A stretch of 64,000 nt of DNA from the NCBI RefSeq assembly GCF_900115545.1, contig NZ_FOWV01000010.1:62001-126000 (forward strand), in the 5' to 3' direction. This stretch comes from Ralstonia sp. NFACC01. Lineage in GTDB: Bacteria > Pseudomonadota > Gammaproteobacteria > Burkholderiales > Burkholderiaceae. Both the position numbers and the translations under genes were made by a program. The notes below the pieces were generated by a model that was not told the DNA's origin, did not search any database, and worked only from the letters and a program-made list of their open reading frames with translations. Below are positions 40,114 through 51,230 of the stretch, piece by piece. Within the stretch, counting starts at the first letter, position 1, and each line of letters opens with the position of its first letter.

Positions 40114-41301
40114 TTACAGTTCGCCGTAGCTGTGCAGGCCCGAGAGGAACATGTTCACGCCCAGGAAGGCGAACGTCGTCACCAACAGGCCAATCAGCGC
40201 CCACCAGGCTGCCATGCGACCGCGCAGCCCCTTCATCAGGCGCATGTGCAGCCACGCGGCGTAGTTCAGCCAAACGATCAGCGCCCAGGTTTCCTTCGGG
40301 TCCCAGCTCCAGTAGCCGCCCCAGGCGTCAGCCGCCCACAGCGCGCCGAGAATCGTGGCGATGGTGAAGAACGCAAAGCCCACGGTGATGGCCTTGTACA
40401 TCACATCGTCCAGCACTTCGAGCGACGGCAGGCGATCGGCCAGCACGCCGCGCTCCTTCAGCAGATAAGCCGCACCGACCATGGCCGACAGCGCGAACGT
40501 GCCGTAACCGATGAAATTGGCCGGTACGTGGATCTTCATCCACCAGCTCTGCAGTGCCGGCACCAGCGGCTGGATCTCCTGCGCGCTGCGCGACACCGTG
40601 TACCACAGCAGAAAACCCACCGCCGCCGACACCACCAGCATCACGAACGGCCCCAGCGCGCGCGTCTTGTAGCGCTGCTCGTAGTACAGATAGAAGAGCG
40701 AGGTGATCAGCGTAAAGAGGATGAACACCTCGTACAGATTCGAGATGGGGATGTGGCCAATGTCTGCGCCCACGAGGTACGACTCGTACCACCGCACCAG
40801 CATGCCGGTCAGGCCGAGCACCACGGCTGCCCAGCACAGCTTGCTGCCGATCGACCCACCCGCCTCCCAGCGCAGCAGAAAACCCGTCCAGAAAAACAGC
40901 GTGGACAGGAAGATCAGCGCGCTCATCCACAGGATGGCCGACTGACTGGCAAGGAAATACTTGAGAAAGAAGGCGTGCTCGGCCCGGGCGAGATCCGGGC
41001 CATTGGCGCCGGCGTATTGCGAGATACCGAACAGCGCCAACACGGCGATGCCAATCATCAGCACGCGCACCGGCTTCCACGTCCAGCCCAGCCATGCGAA
41101 GGCGGGCACGGCAGCGACGAGAATGCCGCGCTCGTAACCATCCATGTAAGCGCCGTAGCGGGAGAAGGCGTAACCTGCGCCGGCCGCCAGCATTGCAGCA
41201 AACAGCCAGTCAAACCAGCCCAAGCGGCGGAAATACGAGGGACGCTGCAGCGCACCCAGATCAGCGCTCGCCATAGTCGTTTGGGGATTGCTCGCTTCCA
41301 T
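40114..41301 (-). CDS. ccsB: CcsB (CcsA/ResC-type) cytochrome c synthetase subunit
   Basis: This 395-residue multi-pass membrane protein of System II cytochrome c biogenesis handles haem and attaches it to apocytochrome c with ResB. The tryptophan-rich WWD haem-handling motif is clear (WGGYWSWDPKETWALIVW), and conserved His residues occur in flanking loops (KIHVPANF; AWLHMRL). About eight transmembrane segments are evident. ATG at 41301 follows resB by 7 bp; the in-frame region upstream to 41343 overlaps resB. Confidence 0.95.
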   Translation of the reverse strand: MEASNPQTTMASADLGALQRPSYFRRLGWFDWLFAAMLAAGAGYAFSRYGAYMDGYERGILVAAVPAFAWLGWTWKPVRVLMIGIAVLALFGISQYAGANGPDLARAEHAFFLKYFLASQSAILWMSALIFLSTLFFWTGFLLRWEAGGSIGSKLCWAAVVLGLTGMLVRWYESYLVGADIGHIPISNLYEVFILFTLITSLFYLYYEQRYKTRALGPFVMLVVSAAVGFLLWYTVSRSAQEIQPLVPALQSWWMKIHVPANFIGYGTFALSAMVGAAYLLKERGVLADRLPSLEVLDDVMYKAITVGFAFFTIATILGALWAADAWGGYWSWDPKETWALIVWLNYAAWLHMRLMKGLRGRMAAWWALIGLLVTTFAFLGVNMFLSGLHSYGEL

Positions 41302-41308
41302 CACCGGC

Positions 41309-43513
41309 TCACTTCGTTGGTTTGGGGTCGACGCTCGCTGCACTGGCGGCGTCGGGGGCGCCCGGGGCTCCTGCCGCGGCGCGGATATCGTGCTTGAGGC
41401 GCTCGAACTCGCGGTCGAAGTCGAGCGTGCGGCGCATGGTCGACATGGCGGTCAGCACATGTGCGCCGGAGGCGCTTTCGTTGGCCTGACCGGATTGCGG
41501 CCGGATCCACAGCCACCAGCGGCGCTCTCGCACGTAAAACATCGAGAACACGCCCAGCACCAGCAGCAACGACCCAAGATACACGATGTTTTTGCCCGGC
41601 GCACGTGTGAGCTGGAACACGCTGGCCTGCACTTGCTGGAAGTCGGTCAGCTGCAGATACACCGGTGCACCGTAGAAGGCGTTGTCCGACAGCGCGTTGA
41701 TGGCGCTTTGCAACCACTGGCTGCTGGCCGCATCCACGATGGGTGCTGGTTGGCCGTCCTGCGCGCGGGCCAGTTGCCACAACTCCCACATCGAGCTGTT
41801 GATGATCTTCATCAGCACATCGGCAGCCTTCTCGCGCTCGCCTTCGGGCACCGATTTCTGCAGGAACGTGGCAACTGCGGCGAAGCCGCCCTGTGCACCC
41901 GCGGAGCCGTCCTTCACATCGGCGGCACCGGCAAAGAGATCGAGCGCGCGACGGGCGCTTTCCATCAACTGGCTGCGGAGTTCCGCACGCTGCTCGCCGG
42001 GCATGGAGAGCAGCGCAAACCGGCGCGCCGCTTCGCCCCGCATCGCCGGATTTTGCAGCGCAGCGCGCAGGCGCATCCAGTCGCCGACGCTGCCTTGTGC
42101 GTCCGCAGGAATGCGCAGATAGCGGAACGGCTCGTCGGGCTGTGAACGCATGCCGGCAAGGAACACCGACTGCCCATCCAGCGTAACCGGCTGCATGTAA
42201 TTACTGAACTCGTGCGCCTGGCCGTTGGCGTCGCGCAGCTTGTACTGCACCGAGGGGCCAACGTTGCGCAGGTCGCGGTCGCGCGTCATCTTGGTCACGT
42301 TGCCAAGCTCCGCGCGCAGACCACTTTCCGCACCGCCCTTCTTGCCGACGCCGCGAGCGTCCTGCTTGCCCGAGGCGTCCGTCACCGTTTCGACATTCAT
42401 CAGGCGGAAGTCGGAGAACTCGACCGTGTAGTCGCCACCCTTGCCGGTGAGCTTGGAGCTTTCGCCCACGACGCCCGACATATCGAACGTCTTGGCGTTG
42501 TCACCTTGCATCGGGAAGCCGGTCAGCTTGAGTTTCGAGCCGCCATCTTCAAAGCTCGACTGGTAGATCGCCACGCCGTCATACACGAACGGCTTGTTCA
42601 CCTCCACGCGCGCAGCGGTCTGCTTACCGGTACGACGGTCGGTCACGACGATGTCGCTAGCGAACAGCTTTGGCATGCCGGTCGAATAATGCTCAACGGT
42701 GAACTTCTTGAGCGTGATCATGAACGGCAAGTCCTGGATCAGCGCGCCGTCGGCAATGTTCAGGATCGCCGTGCTGACGCTCGAACCTTCCGGCACGAAT
42801 GCATTACCGCGGAAGCCCGGGTTCGACGTCGAGAGCCGATGCTCCGACCCAATGTCGCTGATGACCGCATTGCCCTTGATGGGCGACTTGCCGCCAAACC
42901 ACATCTGCGCACGGATCATCATGTCGCCGTCCAGCAGCCCGCCGATACAGATCACGACGATGGCCGTGTGCGCCAGGATGTAGCCGATCTTGTTACCCGC
43001 CCCCGCCTTTGCTGTGATGAGCGTCGAACCACCATCGCGCGCGAACGCCTTGATCCGGAAACCGCGGTTCTGGGCGAGTGCGGCCAGGCGTGCGGTCACG
43101 GTTGCAATATCGACGGGTGAATCAAATTCGTCCCGGTGGTGGAACGCGCGCAGGCTGCCTTCGCGCACGTTCTCGCGCCAGGCGCGCATGTCGGCCAGCA
43201 TCTTGGGGGCATTGCGCACGATGCACAGCGAGGTCGACACCACCAAGAACGCCAAGATCAGCAAAAACCACCAGGCGCTATAGACCGTGGGCAGCGTCAG
43301 CGAACGGAACACATCGGCCCAGAACGGCCCAAACTGGTTGACGTAGTTCGGGTACGGATCGTTCTGCTTGAGCACCGTGCCGATCACGCTGGCAATGGCG
43401 ATCACCGTCAGGAGGCTGATCGCAAAGCGCATCGACGACAGCAACTCGACCGCCTCGCGCAGCGCGCGACGGCGGGAACGAATCTGGACGCCGGAAGTGG
43501 AGACCGAAGACAT
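41309..43513 (-). CDS. resB: ResB-like (Ccs1) cytochrome c biogenesis protein
   Basis: This 734-residue partner of CcsB binds apocytochrome c and haem. It has three N-terminal membrane helices (about residues 30-170; MRFAISLLTVIAIASVIGTVLKQN), a large periplasmic domain of about 400 residues, and a last helix (NIVYLGSLLLVLGVFSMFYV). ATG at 43513 is preferred over an upstream TTG at 43534. It is followed by ccsB in the same operon, and cytochrome c4, a likely client, lies just upstream behind a terminator. Confidence 0.94.
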   Translation of the reverse strand: MSSVSTSGVQIRSRRRALREAVELLSSMRFAISLLTVIAIASVIGTVLKQNDPYPNYVNQFGPFWADVFRSLTLPTVYSAWWFLLILAFLVVSTSLCIVRNAPKMLADMRAWRENVREGSLRAFHHRDEFDSPVDIATVTARLAALAQNRGFRIKAFARDGGSTLITAKAGAGNKIGYILAHTAIVVICIGGLLDGDMMIRAQMWFGGKSPIKGNAVISDIGSEHRLSTSNPGFRGNAFVPEGSSVSTAILNIADGALIQDLPFMITLKKFTVEHYSTGMPKLFASDIVVTDRRTGKQTAARVEVNKPFVYDGVAIYQSSFEDGGSKLKLTGFPMQGDNAKTFDMSGVVGESSKLTGKGGDYTVEFSDFRLMNVETVTDASGKQDARGVGKKGGAESGLRAELGNVTKMTRDRDLRNVGPSVQYKLRDANGQAHEFSNYMQPVTLDGQSVFLAGMRSQPDEPFRYLRIPADAQGSVGDWMRLRAALQNPAMRGEAARRFALLSMPGEQRAELRSQLMESARRALDLFAGAADVKDGSAGAQGGFAAVATFLQKSVPEGEREKAADVLMKIINSSMWELWQLARAQDGQPAPIVDAASSQWLQSAINALSDNAFYGAPVYLQLTDFQQVQASVFQLTRAPGKNIVYLGSLLLVLGVFSMFYVRERRWWLWIRPQSGQANESASGAHVLTAMSTMRRTLDFDREFERLKHDIRAAAGAPGAPDAASAASVDPKPTK

Positions 43514-43532
43514 GCGGGGAGACAACCTGTTC

Positions 43533-43577
43533 AAAAACGAAAACAGGGTGGCGATGCCAGGCGCATTGCCACCCTGT
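43533..43577 (-). terminator. Rho-independent terminator after the cytochrome c4 gene
   Basis: An 11-bp inverted repeat AACAGGGTGGC/GCCACCCTGTT (43542-43552 with 43568-43578) is followed on the minus strand by a T-rich run. It lies between the cytochrome c4 stop and the resB start, separating the two units or acting as an attenuator. Confidence 0.8.
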
Positions 43578-43625
43578 TCTTCTTGTTGATTGTGCGACCG
43601 TCACATGACGGCCGGGTGCGGCAGA

Positions 43626-44285
43626 TTAGCGCAGGCCAGCAATGTAGTCGGCCACCGCCTTGATCTGCTGGGCCGTCATGCGACCGGCCAGGTCGTGCAT
43701 CTGTACGCTGTTCTTGCGGGTGCCGCTTTGGAAGGCAACCAGTTGCGCTTCAGTGTATTCAGAGAACTGACCAGCGATACGCGGATATTGCGCCGGGATG
43801 CCGGCACCCGTCGGGCCGTGGCAACCTGCACATGCGGCAATACCGCGCTTGGCGTCGCCGCCGCGATACAGCTTCTGGCCCAGTTCGATGGTGTCCTTGC
43901 TCTTGGCCGAGCCCGGCTTCCAAGCCGCTTGCTTGCCCAGGTAGGCGCCAATGTCCTTCATGTCCTGATCCGACAGGGCGCCGGCGTACAGCGACATGAC
44001 CGGCTGGTTACGGTCGGTCTTGGCCTTGAAATCCTTGAGCTGCTTTTCGACGTATTCGGCGTGCTGGCCAGCCAGCTTCGGGTTGACGTTCATGGCGCTG
44101 TTGCCGCCAGCACCGTGACAACTGGTACACGCGGGCACGCCATTGGCGGGCACACCGGTGTTGAAGATCGTTTCGCCGCGCGCGGCGTCGCCCTTGGCGA
44201 CTTTTTGCTCTTCGGCATGGGCCATGGAGAAGACCGATGCCAGGGACAGCGCTGCGACAGCAAAAACGTTCGCGATGCGGTTCAT
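43626..44285 (-). CDS. Dihaem cytochrome c4
   Basis: This 219-residue periplasmic protein has a signal peptide (MNRIANVFAVAALSLASVFSMAHA) and two c-type haem sites, CTSCH (about residue 52) and CAGCH (about 147). The two homologous cytochrome c domains each carry a distal Met region (QPVMSLYAG; NSVQMHDLAG). Cytochrome c4 delivers electrons to terminal oxidases such as cbb3. The longer open frame upstream is excluded because it removes the signal peptide. It is divergent from engB. Confidence 0.93.
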   Translation of the reverse strand: MNRIANVFAVAALSLASVFSMAHAEEQKVAKGDAARGETIFNTGVPANGVPACTSCHGAGGNSAMNVNPKLAGQHAEYVEKQLKDFKAKTDRNQPVMSLYAGALSDQDMKDIGAYLGKQAAWKPGSAKSKDTIELGQKLYRGGDAKRGIAACAGCHGPTGAGIPAQYPRIAGQFSEYTEAQLVAFQSGTRKNSVQMHDLAGRMTAQQIKAVADYIAGLR

Positions 44286-44456
44286 TCGCACACCTTGTTT
44301 AGATTGTTTTCGAATGCTGCGTGCGCCGCCCATACGGGACCCTGCGGCGCCGGGCGCCCCCTTCTCCTCGTGCCAGATCAGCGCATGAAAACGGACCGGC
44401 CCGGGTCTCGGGGCGGTCCTGCGACGGATCTGGTGGGGACGTCCGTAAACCGGCGT

Positions 44457-44466
44457 ATTGTACAAT
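44457..44466. promoter_or_regulatory. ATTGTACAAT palindrome in the cytochrome c4 / engB divergent region
   Basis: This perfect 10-bp palindrome lies in the 255-bp gap. Its right half (TACAAT) could be a -10 box for engB and its left half a -10 for the minus strand. It might be an operator; no partner site was seen. Confidence 0.3.
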
Positions 44467-45211
44467 AACACCTCTGCAATGCGACCTCGCGGCGCAGCAA
44501 CCACGCAGTTCTGAACTGCAGTTTACAGGTACTGCCGCGCATGTCGCTCCTGCATCAAGCCCGTTTTTTCATCACCGTCAATCATCTGCGTGATTTACCG
44601 GCGACCGCCGTGCCGGAAGTCGCGTTTGCGGGCCGCTCCAACGCAGGCAAATCCACCGCGATCAACATCCTGTGCAATCAGAAGCGGCTGGCGTTTTCCA
44701 GTAAGACGCCCGGCCGCACCCAGCACATCAACTATTTCTCGGTGATGCCTGCCAAGGCGGAAGACCCGCTCGGCTTCCTCGTCGACCTGCCTGGTTACGG
44801 CTATGCCGAAGCCCCCGGCGAAACCAAATCGCACTGGGTTCACCTGCTGGGCGACTACGTCAAGGCGCGCCAGCAACTCGCGGGGCTCGTCATCATGATG
44901 GATGCGCGCCGTCCGTTTACCGACCTCGATTGCCAGATGGTCGAGTGGTTCCTGCCGACGGGCAAGCCTATCCATGTGCTGCTCACGAAAGCGGACAAGC
45001 TGACCAACAACGACGCCTCGCGCGCGCTCATGGCGGCACGCAAGGTGCTGGCCGATTACCGCGCGCAGATCGACGGCGATGTGTCGCTCACGGTGCAGCT
45101 GTTCTCCAGCCTGAAGCGCCGCGGCATCGAAGAGGCGCAGCGAATTGTCGCAGGCTGGCTGTGCCTGCCGGAGGCGCTGGAACCGGAGCCGCACGCCGAG
45201 CAGGCAAAAAA

Positions 45212-46388
<1,177 letters not shown>

Positions 46389-48221
46389 TCAGGCCGTCGG
46401 CTTGACTGCCTGCGTCGTGCCGATCGCGCGGCGCAGGCTTTCCAGGAAGGTGTCGGCGCGCTCAAAACCAACCACGCGCGCTTTCAGTTCGCGACCCTGC
46501 GAATCGAAGAAGATCGTGCCGGGCGGGCCGAACAAACCAAAGCGCTTAAGCAGCGCTTGATCATCCGCGTTGTTGGCCGTCACGTCGGCCTGCAGCACCA
46601 CCACATCGGCAAGTGCCTTGCGCACCCGCGCATCGGTAAAGGTCAGGCGCTCCATCTCTTTGCAGCTGACGCACCAGTCGGCGTAGAAATCGAGCATCAC
46701 CGCACGACCCGATGCGCTCGCGTTGCGCACTTCGTCATCGAGTTCGGCGATGCTCTTCACGCGCTTGAATGTCACGCCGTGTGCTTCGGCTTGCGCGGAC
46801 GTGCCCGCCGATGCGCGAATCAATCCGCTCAGCGGTTGCAGCGGATCGCGCCCCCCAGCGGCGACGCCAACCAGTTGCGCCGCACCCGCCAGCGCGAACA
46901 ACACACCTGCGGCCTTGCCCAAGCGCTGCACGTTGCCCGCGCCATCCGGCAGCGAATCGAATGTCCGCAGAAACACCGCCGCACCGATCAGCAACCCACC
47001 CCAGGCGACCATTCCCGCCCACACTGGCAACACCGGCTGCAAGATCCAAAGCGCCACAGCCAGCAGGATGAAACCGAACACCGCCTTGGTGACGATCAGC
47101 CAGTGACCAGCGCGCGGCAGCAGGTTGCCCGCCCCCACACCCACAAGCACGAGCGGCACGCCCATGCCGATCGACATCGCAAACAACGCCATACCGCCGA
47201 TCGCGGCGTTGCCGGTCCGCGCGATATAGGCCAGCGCGCCCGCCAATGCCGGCGTCACACACGGCGACACAATCAACGCCGACAGCGCACCCATCACGAC
47301 GGCTCCCACAATCTCGCCGCCGCCATGCTTGCTGGAAGCTTTTGTGAGGTGATCGCGCCAAGCTGCTGGTAACTGGAGTTCGTACAGGCCAAACATCGAC
47401 AGCGACAGCGCCACCATCAATACAGCAAACGCGCCCAGCACCCATGCGTTCTGCAACGCGGCTTGCAAGCCTTGCCCCGCCAAGCCGGCTGCCACACCCA
47501 CGACGGTATAGACCACTGCCATACCGAGCACGTATGCGGCCGACACCATGGCTGCGCGCGAACGCGTCGCGTGTTCGCCAACCACGATCGCCGACAGGAT
47601 CGGGAGCATCGGCAGCACGCACGGCGTGAAGGTCAGCAGCAACCCAAGCCCAAAGAACAACGCCGCAATCGCTCCCAGATTGCCGCTGCCGAGCGTGCTG
47701 GCGATGCGGTCGAGGGCGTCGCCGGAGCTGGCGTCGTTACCGCTTGCGGTCGGCTCGCCGGGCAACGCCGTTGCGGACTCCACCATAAACCGGCTCTTCA
47801 TGGGCGGATAGCACAGGCCCTGATCAGCACACCCTTGGGAGGTGACGATCAGCGTGAATGGTGCCGTGGCGTTCTGCGCCTTTACACGGAATGCGACATC
47901 ATGCCGATAGGTCTCAACGTCCTTATTGAAGGTTTCGTCGAACTTGACCTTGCCTGCTGGCATGTCAGGCGGCATCAGCATGACGGTTGCCGGATCCGAC
48001 GCCACCGCGAAGCGCTCGCGATACATGTAGTAGCCGTCGGCAATGGCGAACTTGACTTCGACAGTCTGGCCGTCGATTTGCGCGGCGGAGAAGCGGAATG
48101 CCTGCTCGGGTGGCAGGAAATCGTCAGCAGCATGCGTGAGCATGGGCAGCGTCGCCGCTGCGACGAACAGCATCACCATCTGCACCACACGTCGCACTGA
48201 CACAAGCGAAGAAAAGGTCAT
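46389..48221 (-). CDS. dsbD: DsbD, thiol:disulfide interchange protein
   Basis: This 610-residue three-domain electron conduit carries reducing power from cytoplasmic thioredoxin to periplasmic DsbC, CcmG-like and other thiols. It has a signal peptide, an N-terminal DsbD-alpha domain with CADQGLCYPP (Cys pair), eight membrane helices with TFTPCVLPML and VSPCVTPALAG, and a C-terminal thioredoxin domain with DWCVSCKEME. All six redox cysteines are present. It supports haem attachment by ResB/CcsB nearby. Confidence 0.96.
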   Translation of the reverse strand: MTFSSLVSVRRVVQMVMLFVAAATLPMLTHAADDFLPPEQAFRFSAAQIDGQTVEVKFAIADGYYMYRERFAVASDPATVMLMPPDMPAGKVKFDETFNKDVETYRHDVAFRVKAQNATAPFTLIVTSQGCADQGLCYPPMKSRFMVESATALPGEPTASGNDASSGDALDRIASTLGSGNLGAIAALFFGLGLLLTFTPCVLPMLPILSAIVVGEHATRSRAAMVSAAYVLGMAVVYTVVGVAAGLAGQGLQAALQNAWVLGAFAVLMVALSLSMFGLYELQLPAAWRDHLTKASSKHGGGEIVGAVVMGALSALIVSPCVTPALAGALAYIARTGNAAIGGMALFAMSIGMGVPLVLVGVGAGNLLPRAGHWLIVTKAVFGFILLAVALWILQPVLPVWAGMVAWGGLLIGAAVFLRTFDSLPDGAGNVQRLGKAAGVLFALAGAAQLVGVAAGGRDPLQPLSGLIRASAGTSAQAEAHGVTFKRVKSIAELDDEVRNASASGRAVMLDFYADWCVSCKEMERLTFTDARVRKALADVVVLQADVTANNADDQALLKRFGLFGPPGTIFFDSQGRELKARVVGFERADTFLESLRRAIGTTQAVKPTA

Positions 48222-48239
48222 ATCAACGGCAATCGAACA

Positions 48240-48578
48240 TCAATTGGAAGGCTGGCACGTTTCGTCGGCTACCCAGGCAAGATACGCTGGCAAGCCCATG
48301 GCCACCGGCAGAGCGACGATCTCTGGGACCTCGTATGGATGCGCCTTGCGGATCGCGGCTTCGAGCGCAGGGTAAGCTGCCCGCGTGGTCTTGATCAGCA
48401 ACGGGATCTCGGCGGCATGCTCGATCGCGCCATTCCACCAATACGTCGATGCACAAGCCGGCAAGCGATTGACGCACGCCGCCGTGCGAGATTCCAGCAC
48501 GACCCTGGTTACGCGATCCGCGCTTTCGGCATCGGGTAGGTTGGTCAGTACCAGCAGCACTTCAGTTCCGGCGGACAT
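48240..48578 (-). CDS. cutA: CutA, divalent-cation tolerance protein
   Basis: This 112-residue trimeric ferredoxin-fold protein has diagnostic motifs: VLLVLTNLPDAESADRV, the CVNRLPACASTYWWNG region, KTTRAAYPALEAAIRKAHPYEVPEIVALPV, and a C-terminal YLAWV. The role is uncertain (copper tolerance in E. coli is disputed). It lies upstream of dsbD, 18 bp away on the same strand, the same pairing as cutA-dsbD in E. coli. Confidence 0.95.
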   Translation of the reverse strand: MSAGTEVLLVLTNLPDAESADRVTRVVLESRTAACVNRLPACASTYWWNGAIEHAAEIPLLIKTTRAAYPALEAAIRKAHPYEVPEIVALPVAMGLPAYLAWVADETCQPSN

Positions 48579-48625
48579 AGAGACTCCAAGGATGCACGCC
48601 GACAGCCAGAACACCGAAAGCGGGC

Positions 48626-48656
48626 AACAAAAAAGCCAGGAGGCGAATCCTGGCTT
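48626..48656 (-). terminator. Rho-independent terminator after rplQ
   Basis: AAGCCAGG/CCTGGCTT (48633-48656) with an 8-base loop is followed by a T-rich run on the minus strand. It lies 81 bp beyond the rplQ stop and ends the ribosomal cluster. Confidence 0.85.
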
Positions 48657-48736
48657 CATTGTAATGCGCGCGGCAGCACGCATTCTGGGGCTTGGCCGGC
48701 GCGACGCCATGTCGCACCGACAAACCTGGGCTGACC

Positions 48737-49135
48737 TTACTCGGCAGCGCCGTCGACTTCGACAGCCTCGGCAACTTCCGGACGGTCGAGCAGTTCGACC
48801 AGTGCCATCGGCGCATTGTCGCCCTGGCGGAAGCCGAACTTCAGGATACGGGTGTAGCCGCCCGGACGGGTCGCGAAACGCGGGCCCAGTTCGTTGAACA
48901 GCTTGGTAACCATATCGCGGTCGCGCAGGCGGGCAAAGGCCAGACGGCGGTTGGCAACGGTGTCCTTCTTGGCCAGCGTGATCAGCGGCTCAACAACCTT
49001 GCGCAGTTCCTTGGCCTTCGGCAGGGTGGTCTTGATCAGCTCGTGCTGCAGCAGCGAGTTGGACATGTTGCGCAGCATCGCGAGACGGTGCGAAGAGGTG
49101 CGGTTCAGTTTCCGCAAACCATGACGGTGACGCAT
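48737..49135 (-). CDS. rplQ: Ribosomal protein bL17
   Basis: This 132-residue large-subunit protein begins [17 protein letters not shown], the invariant bL17 N-terminus. Sequence is collinear with E. coli L17 (127). A short acidic tail (EVDGAAE) extends it. It is the last gene of the alpha operon, 154 bp after rpoA. Confidence 0.98.
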   Translation of the reverse strand: MRHRHGLRKLNRTSSHRLAMLRNMSNSLLQHELIKTTLPKAKELRKVVEPLITLAKKDTVANRRLAFARLRDRDMVTKLFNELGPRFATRPGGYTRILKFGFRQGDNAPMALVELLDRPEVAEAVEVDGAAE

Positions 49136-49248
49136 GATGATTCCTTCTTAAGAGTGTTTGACCAGCTCTTCTATCGCCGCTGCGTGAACAACGCTGCGTG
49201 GCGCGGGCCGGTAGCCTTAACAATAAGCCACCCAAACAGCGATGGCGG

Positions 49249-49278
49249 GAAAACCGGCCGATGCGCGGGCACCGGCCG
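49249..49278 (-). other. Hairpin between rpoA and rplQ
   Basis: CGGCCG (49255-49260) pairs with CGGCCG (49273-49278) and is followed on the minus strand by GTTTTCCC. It resembles a weak terminator and could lower rplQ transcription relative to rpoA. Confidence 0.35.
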
Positions 49279-49289
49279 ACAATTGCAAC

Positions 49290-50270
49290 TTACTTCTCGA
49301 GACCTGCCGGCGGCCAGTTCTCGAGCTTCATGCCGAGCGTCAGGCCACGCGATGCGAGGACTTCCTTGATCTCGTTGAGCGACTTGCGACCCAGGTTCGG
49401 GGTCTTGAGCAATTCGTTCTCAGTACGCTGGATCAGATCGCCGATGTAATAAATGTTTTCGGCCTTCAGGCAGTTGGCCGAACGCACCGTCAGCTCCAGA
49501 TCGTCGACCGGGCGCAGCAGGATCGGATCGATCTGCGGTGCGCGGGCAGCAGCGGCCTCAGCGGCGCTCTCGGTACCTTCCAGCGCGGCGAACACCGACA
49601 GCTGATCAACCAGGATACGAGCCGATTGGCGGATCGCTTCTTCCGGCGAGATCACACCGTTGGTCTCGATGTTCATCACCAGCTTGTCGAGGTCGGTACG
49701 CTGTTCCACACGCGCAGACTCAACCGCATACGACACACGGCGCACCGGTGCGAAAGAGGCGTCCAGCACGATGCGGCCGATGACCTTGCTCGACTCATCG
49801 CCAAACTTGCGCACGTTGCCCGGCACATAGCCGCGGCCTTGCTCGACCTTCAATTGCAGATCCAGCTTGCCACCAGCCGACAGGTTGGCGATCACGTGAC
49901 CCGGATTGATGATCTCGACATCGTGCGGCAGCTCGATATCAGCGGCGGTCACCACACCCTCGCCTTCCTTGCGCAGCGACACCGTGACTTCATCACGGTT
50001 GTGCAGCTTGAACACCACGCCCTTCAGGTTCAGCAGCAGGTTGACGACATCTTCCTGCACGCCGTCGATGGTGGAATATTCGTGGACCACCCCAGCGATC
50101 GTGACTTCGGTCGGGGCATAGCCGACCATCGACGACAGCAGCACGCGGCGCAGCGCGTTACCGAGCGTGTGGCCGTAGCCGCGCTCGAACGGTTCCATGA
50201 CGACCTTCGCGTGATGATCGCCAAGCGGCTCAACCGCAATAATTTTGGGCTTCAGGAGTGCTGTTTGCAT
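49290..50270 (-). CDS. rpoA: RpoA, RNA polymerase alpha subunit
   Basis: This 326-residue protein has the N-terminal dimerisation and assembly domain ([24 protein letters not shown]) and the C-terminal UP-element/activator domain ([44 protein letters not shown]). Length matches the family (329 in E. coli). It lies in the alpha operon behind a structured 239-bp gap after rpsD. Confidence 0.98.
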
Positions 50271-50509
50271 TAGGTTGTCCTATTTCAATACCCTCGGCTC
50301 GTTACACCGATAAGGCTGACGGATTGGACTGGAAAGGTTCCATCGCGGACATTGCGACGGAAGATGTACATGCCGCAACCATGTTGCGGCATGTAACGAT
50401 TCGGATTGGCTCTGCGCCTGAGTACTGCAGGCGCGCGAACACAATGTCGTTGACGATGAGCGTCCCCAGAAGGCTCGCGAGCCCGCACCTTGCAGTACGG
50501 GCGTCGTCA
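50271..50509 (-). other. Structured 239-bp gap between rpsD and rpoA
   Basis: No gene is supported. Three stem-loops in transcript order are: GCCCGTAC/GTGCGGGC (50481-50502), perfect GCGCCTG/CAGGCGC with a 7-base loop (50414-50434), and a perfect 12-bp stem UACAUGCCGCAA/UUGCGGCAUGUA with a 5-base loop (50367-50395). None has a U-run. This is far longer than the corresponding gap in E. coli and may be a leader controlling RpoA. Confidence 0.55.
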
Positions 50510-51133
50510 TTAACGCGAATACAGTTCGACGATCAGGCTTTCGTTGATGTCGCCGGCAATATCCGCGCGATCCGGGGCTTGCTTGAAGGTGCCTTCCATC
50601 TTCTTGGCATCGACCGCAACCCAGATCGGGAAACCGGTCTGCTCAGCCAGCGACAGCGATTCGGCAATACGCACTTGCTTCTTCGACTTTTCGCGGATGG
50701 CAATCACGTCGCCCGACTTCACCTGAGCCGAGGGCACGTTCAGAGCTTGACCGTTCACCAGGATCGCCTTGTGCGACACCAGCTGACGCGCTTCTGCGCG
50801 GGTCGAGCCAAAGCCCATGCGGTAGACAACGTTGTCCAGGCGCGATTCCAGCAGTTGCAGCAGGGTTTCACCCGTGTTGCCCTTGCGGCGATCGGCTTCA
50901 GCGAAGTAACGGCGGAATTGACGCTCCAGCACGCCGTAGATGCGCTTGACCTTCTGTTTTTCACGCAGCTGGTTGCCGTAGTCGGAGGTGCGAGCGCCGG
51001 AAGTGCGGCCATGCTGACCAGGCTTGCTGTCCAGCTTGCACTTGTCGGCGAGTGAGCGGCGTGCGCTCTTCAGGAAAAGGTCAGTACCTTCGCGGCGAGA
51101 CAGTTTCGCCTTGGGACCGGTATAGCGTGCCAC
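50510..51133 (-). CDS. rpsD: Ribosomal protein uS4
   Basis: This 207-residue protein starts [16 protein letters not shown] and carries the S4 RNA-binding domain ([34 protein letters not shown]). It nucleates 30S assembly. In E. coli S4 is the translational repressor of the alpha operon, making the hairpins on both sides of this gene notable. Confidence 0.98.
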   Translation of the reverse strand: MARYTGPKAKLSRREGTDLFLKSARRSLADKCKLDSKPGQHGRTSGARTSDYGNQLREKQKVKRIYGVLERQFRRYFAEADRRKGNTGETLLQLLESRLDNVVYRMGFGSTRAEARQLVSHKAILVNGQALNVPSAQVKSGDVIAIREKSKKQVRIAESLSLAEQTGFPIWVAVDAKKMEGTFKQAPDRADIAGDINESLIVELYSR

Positions 51134-51230
51134 GTTATGTTCCTTCGTTATCAGTCATCCGTGGCGCGCGGCCTCGGATGGTCCGCCTGCTCAGTCCCAT
51201 CAACAGGACTGCAGCGAACAGTGGGCTTAT

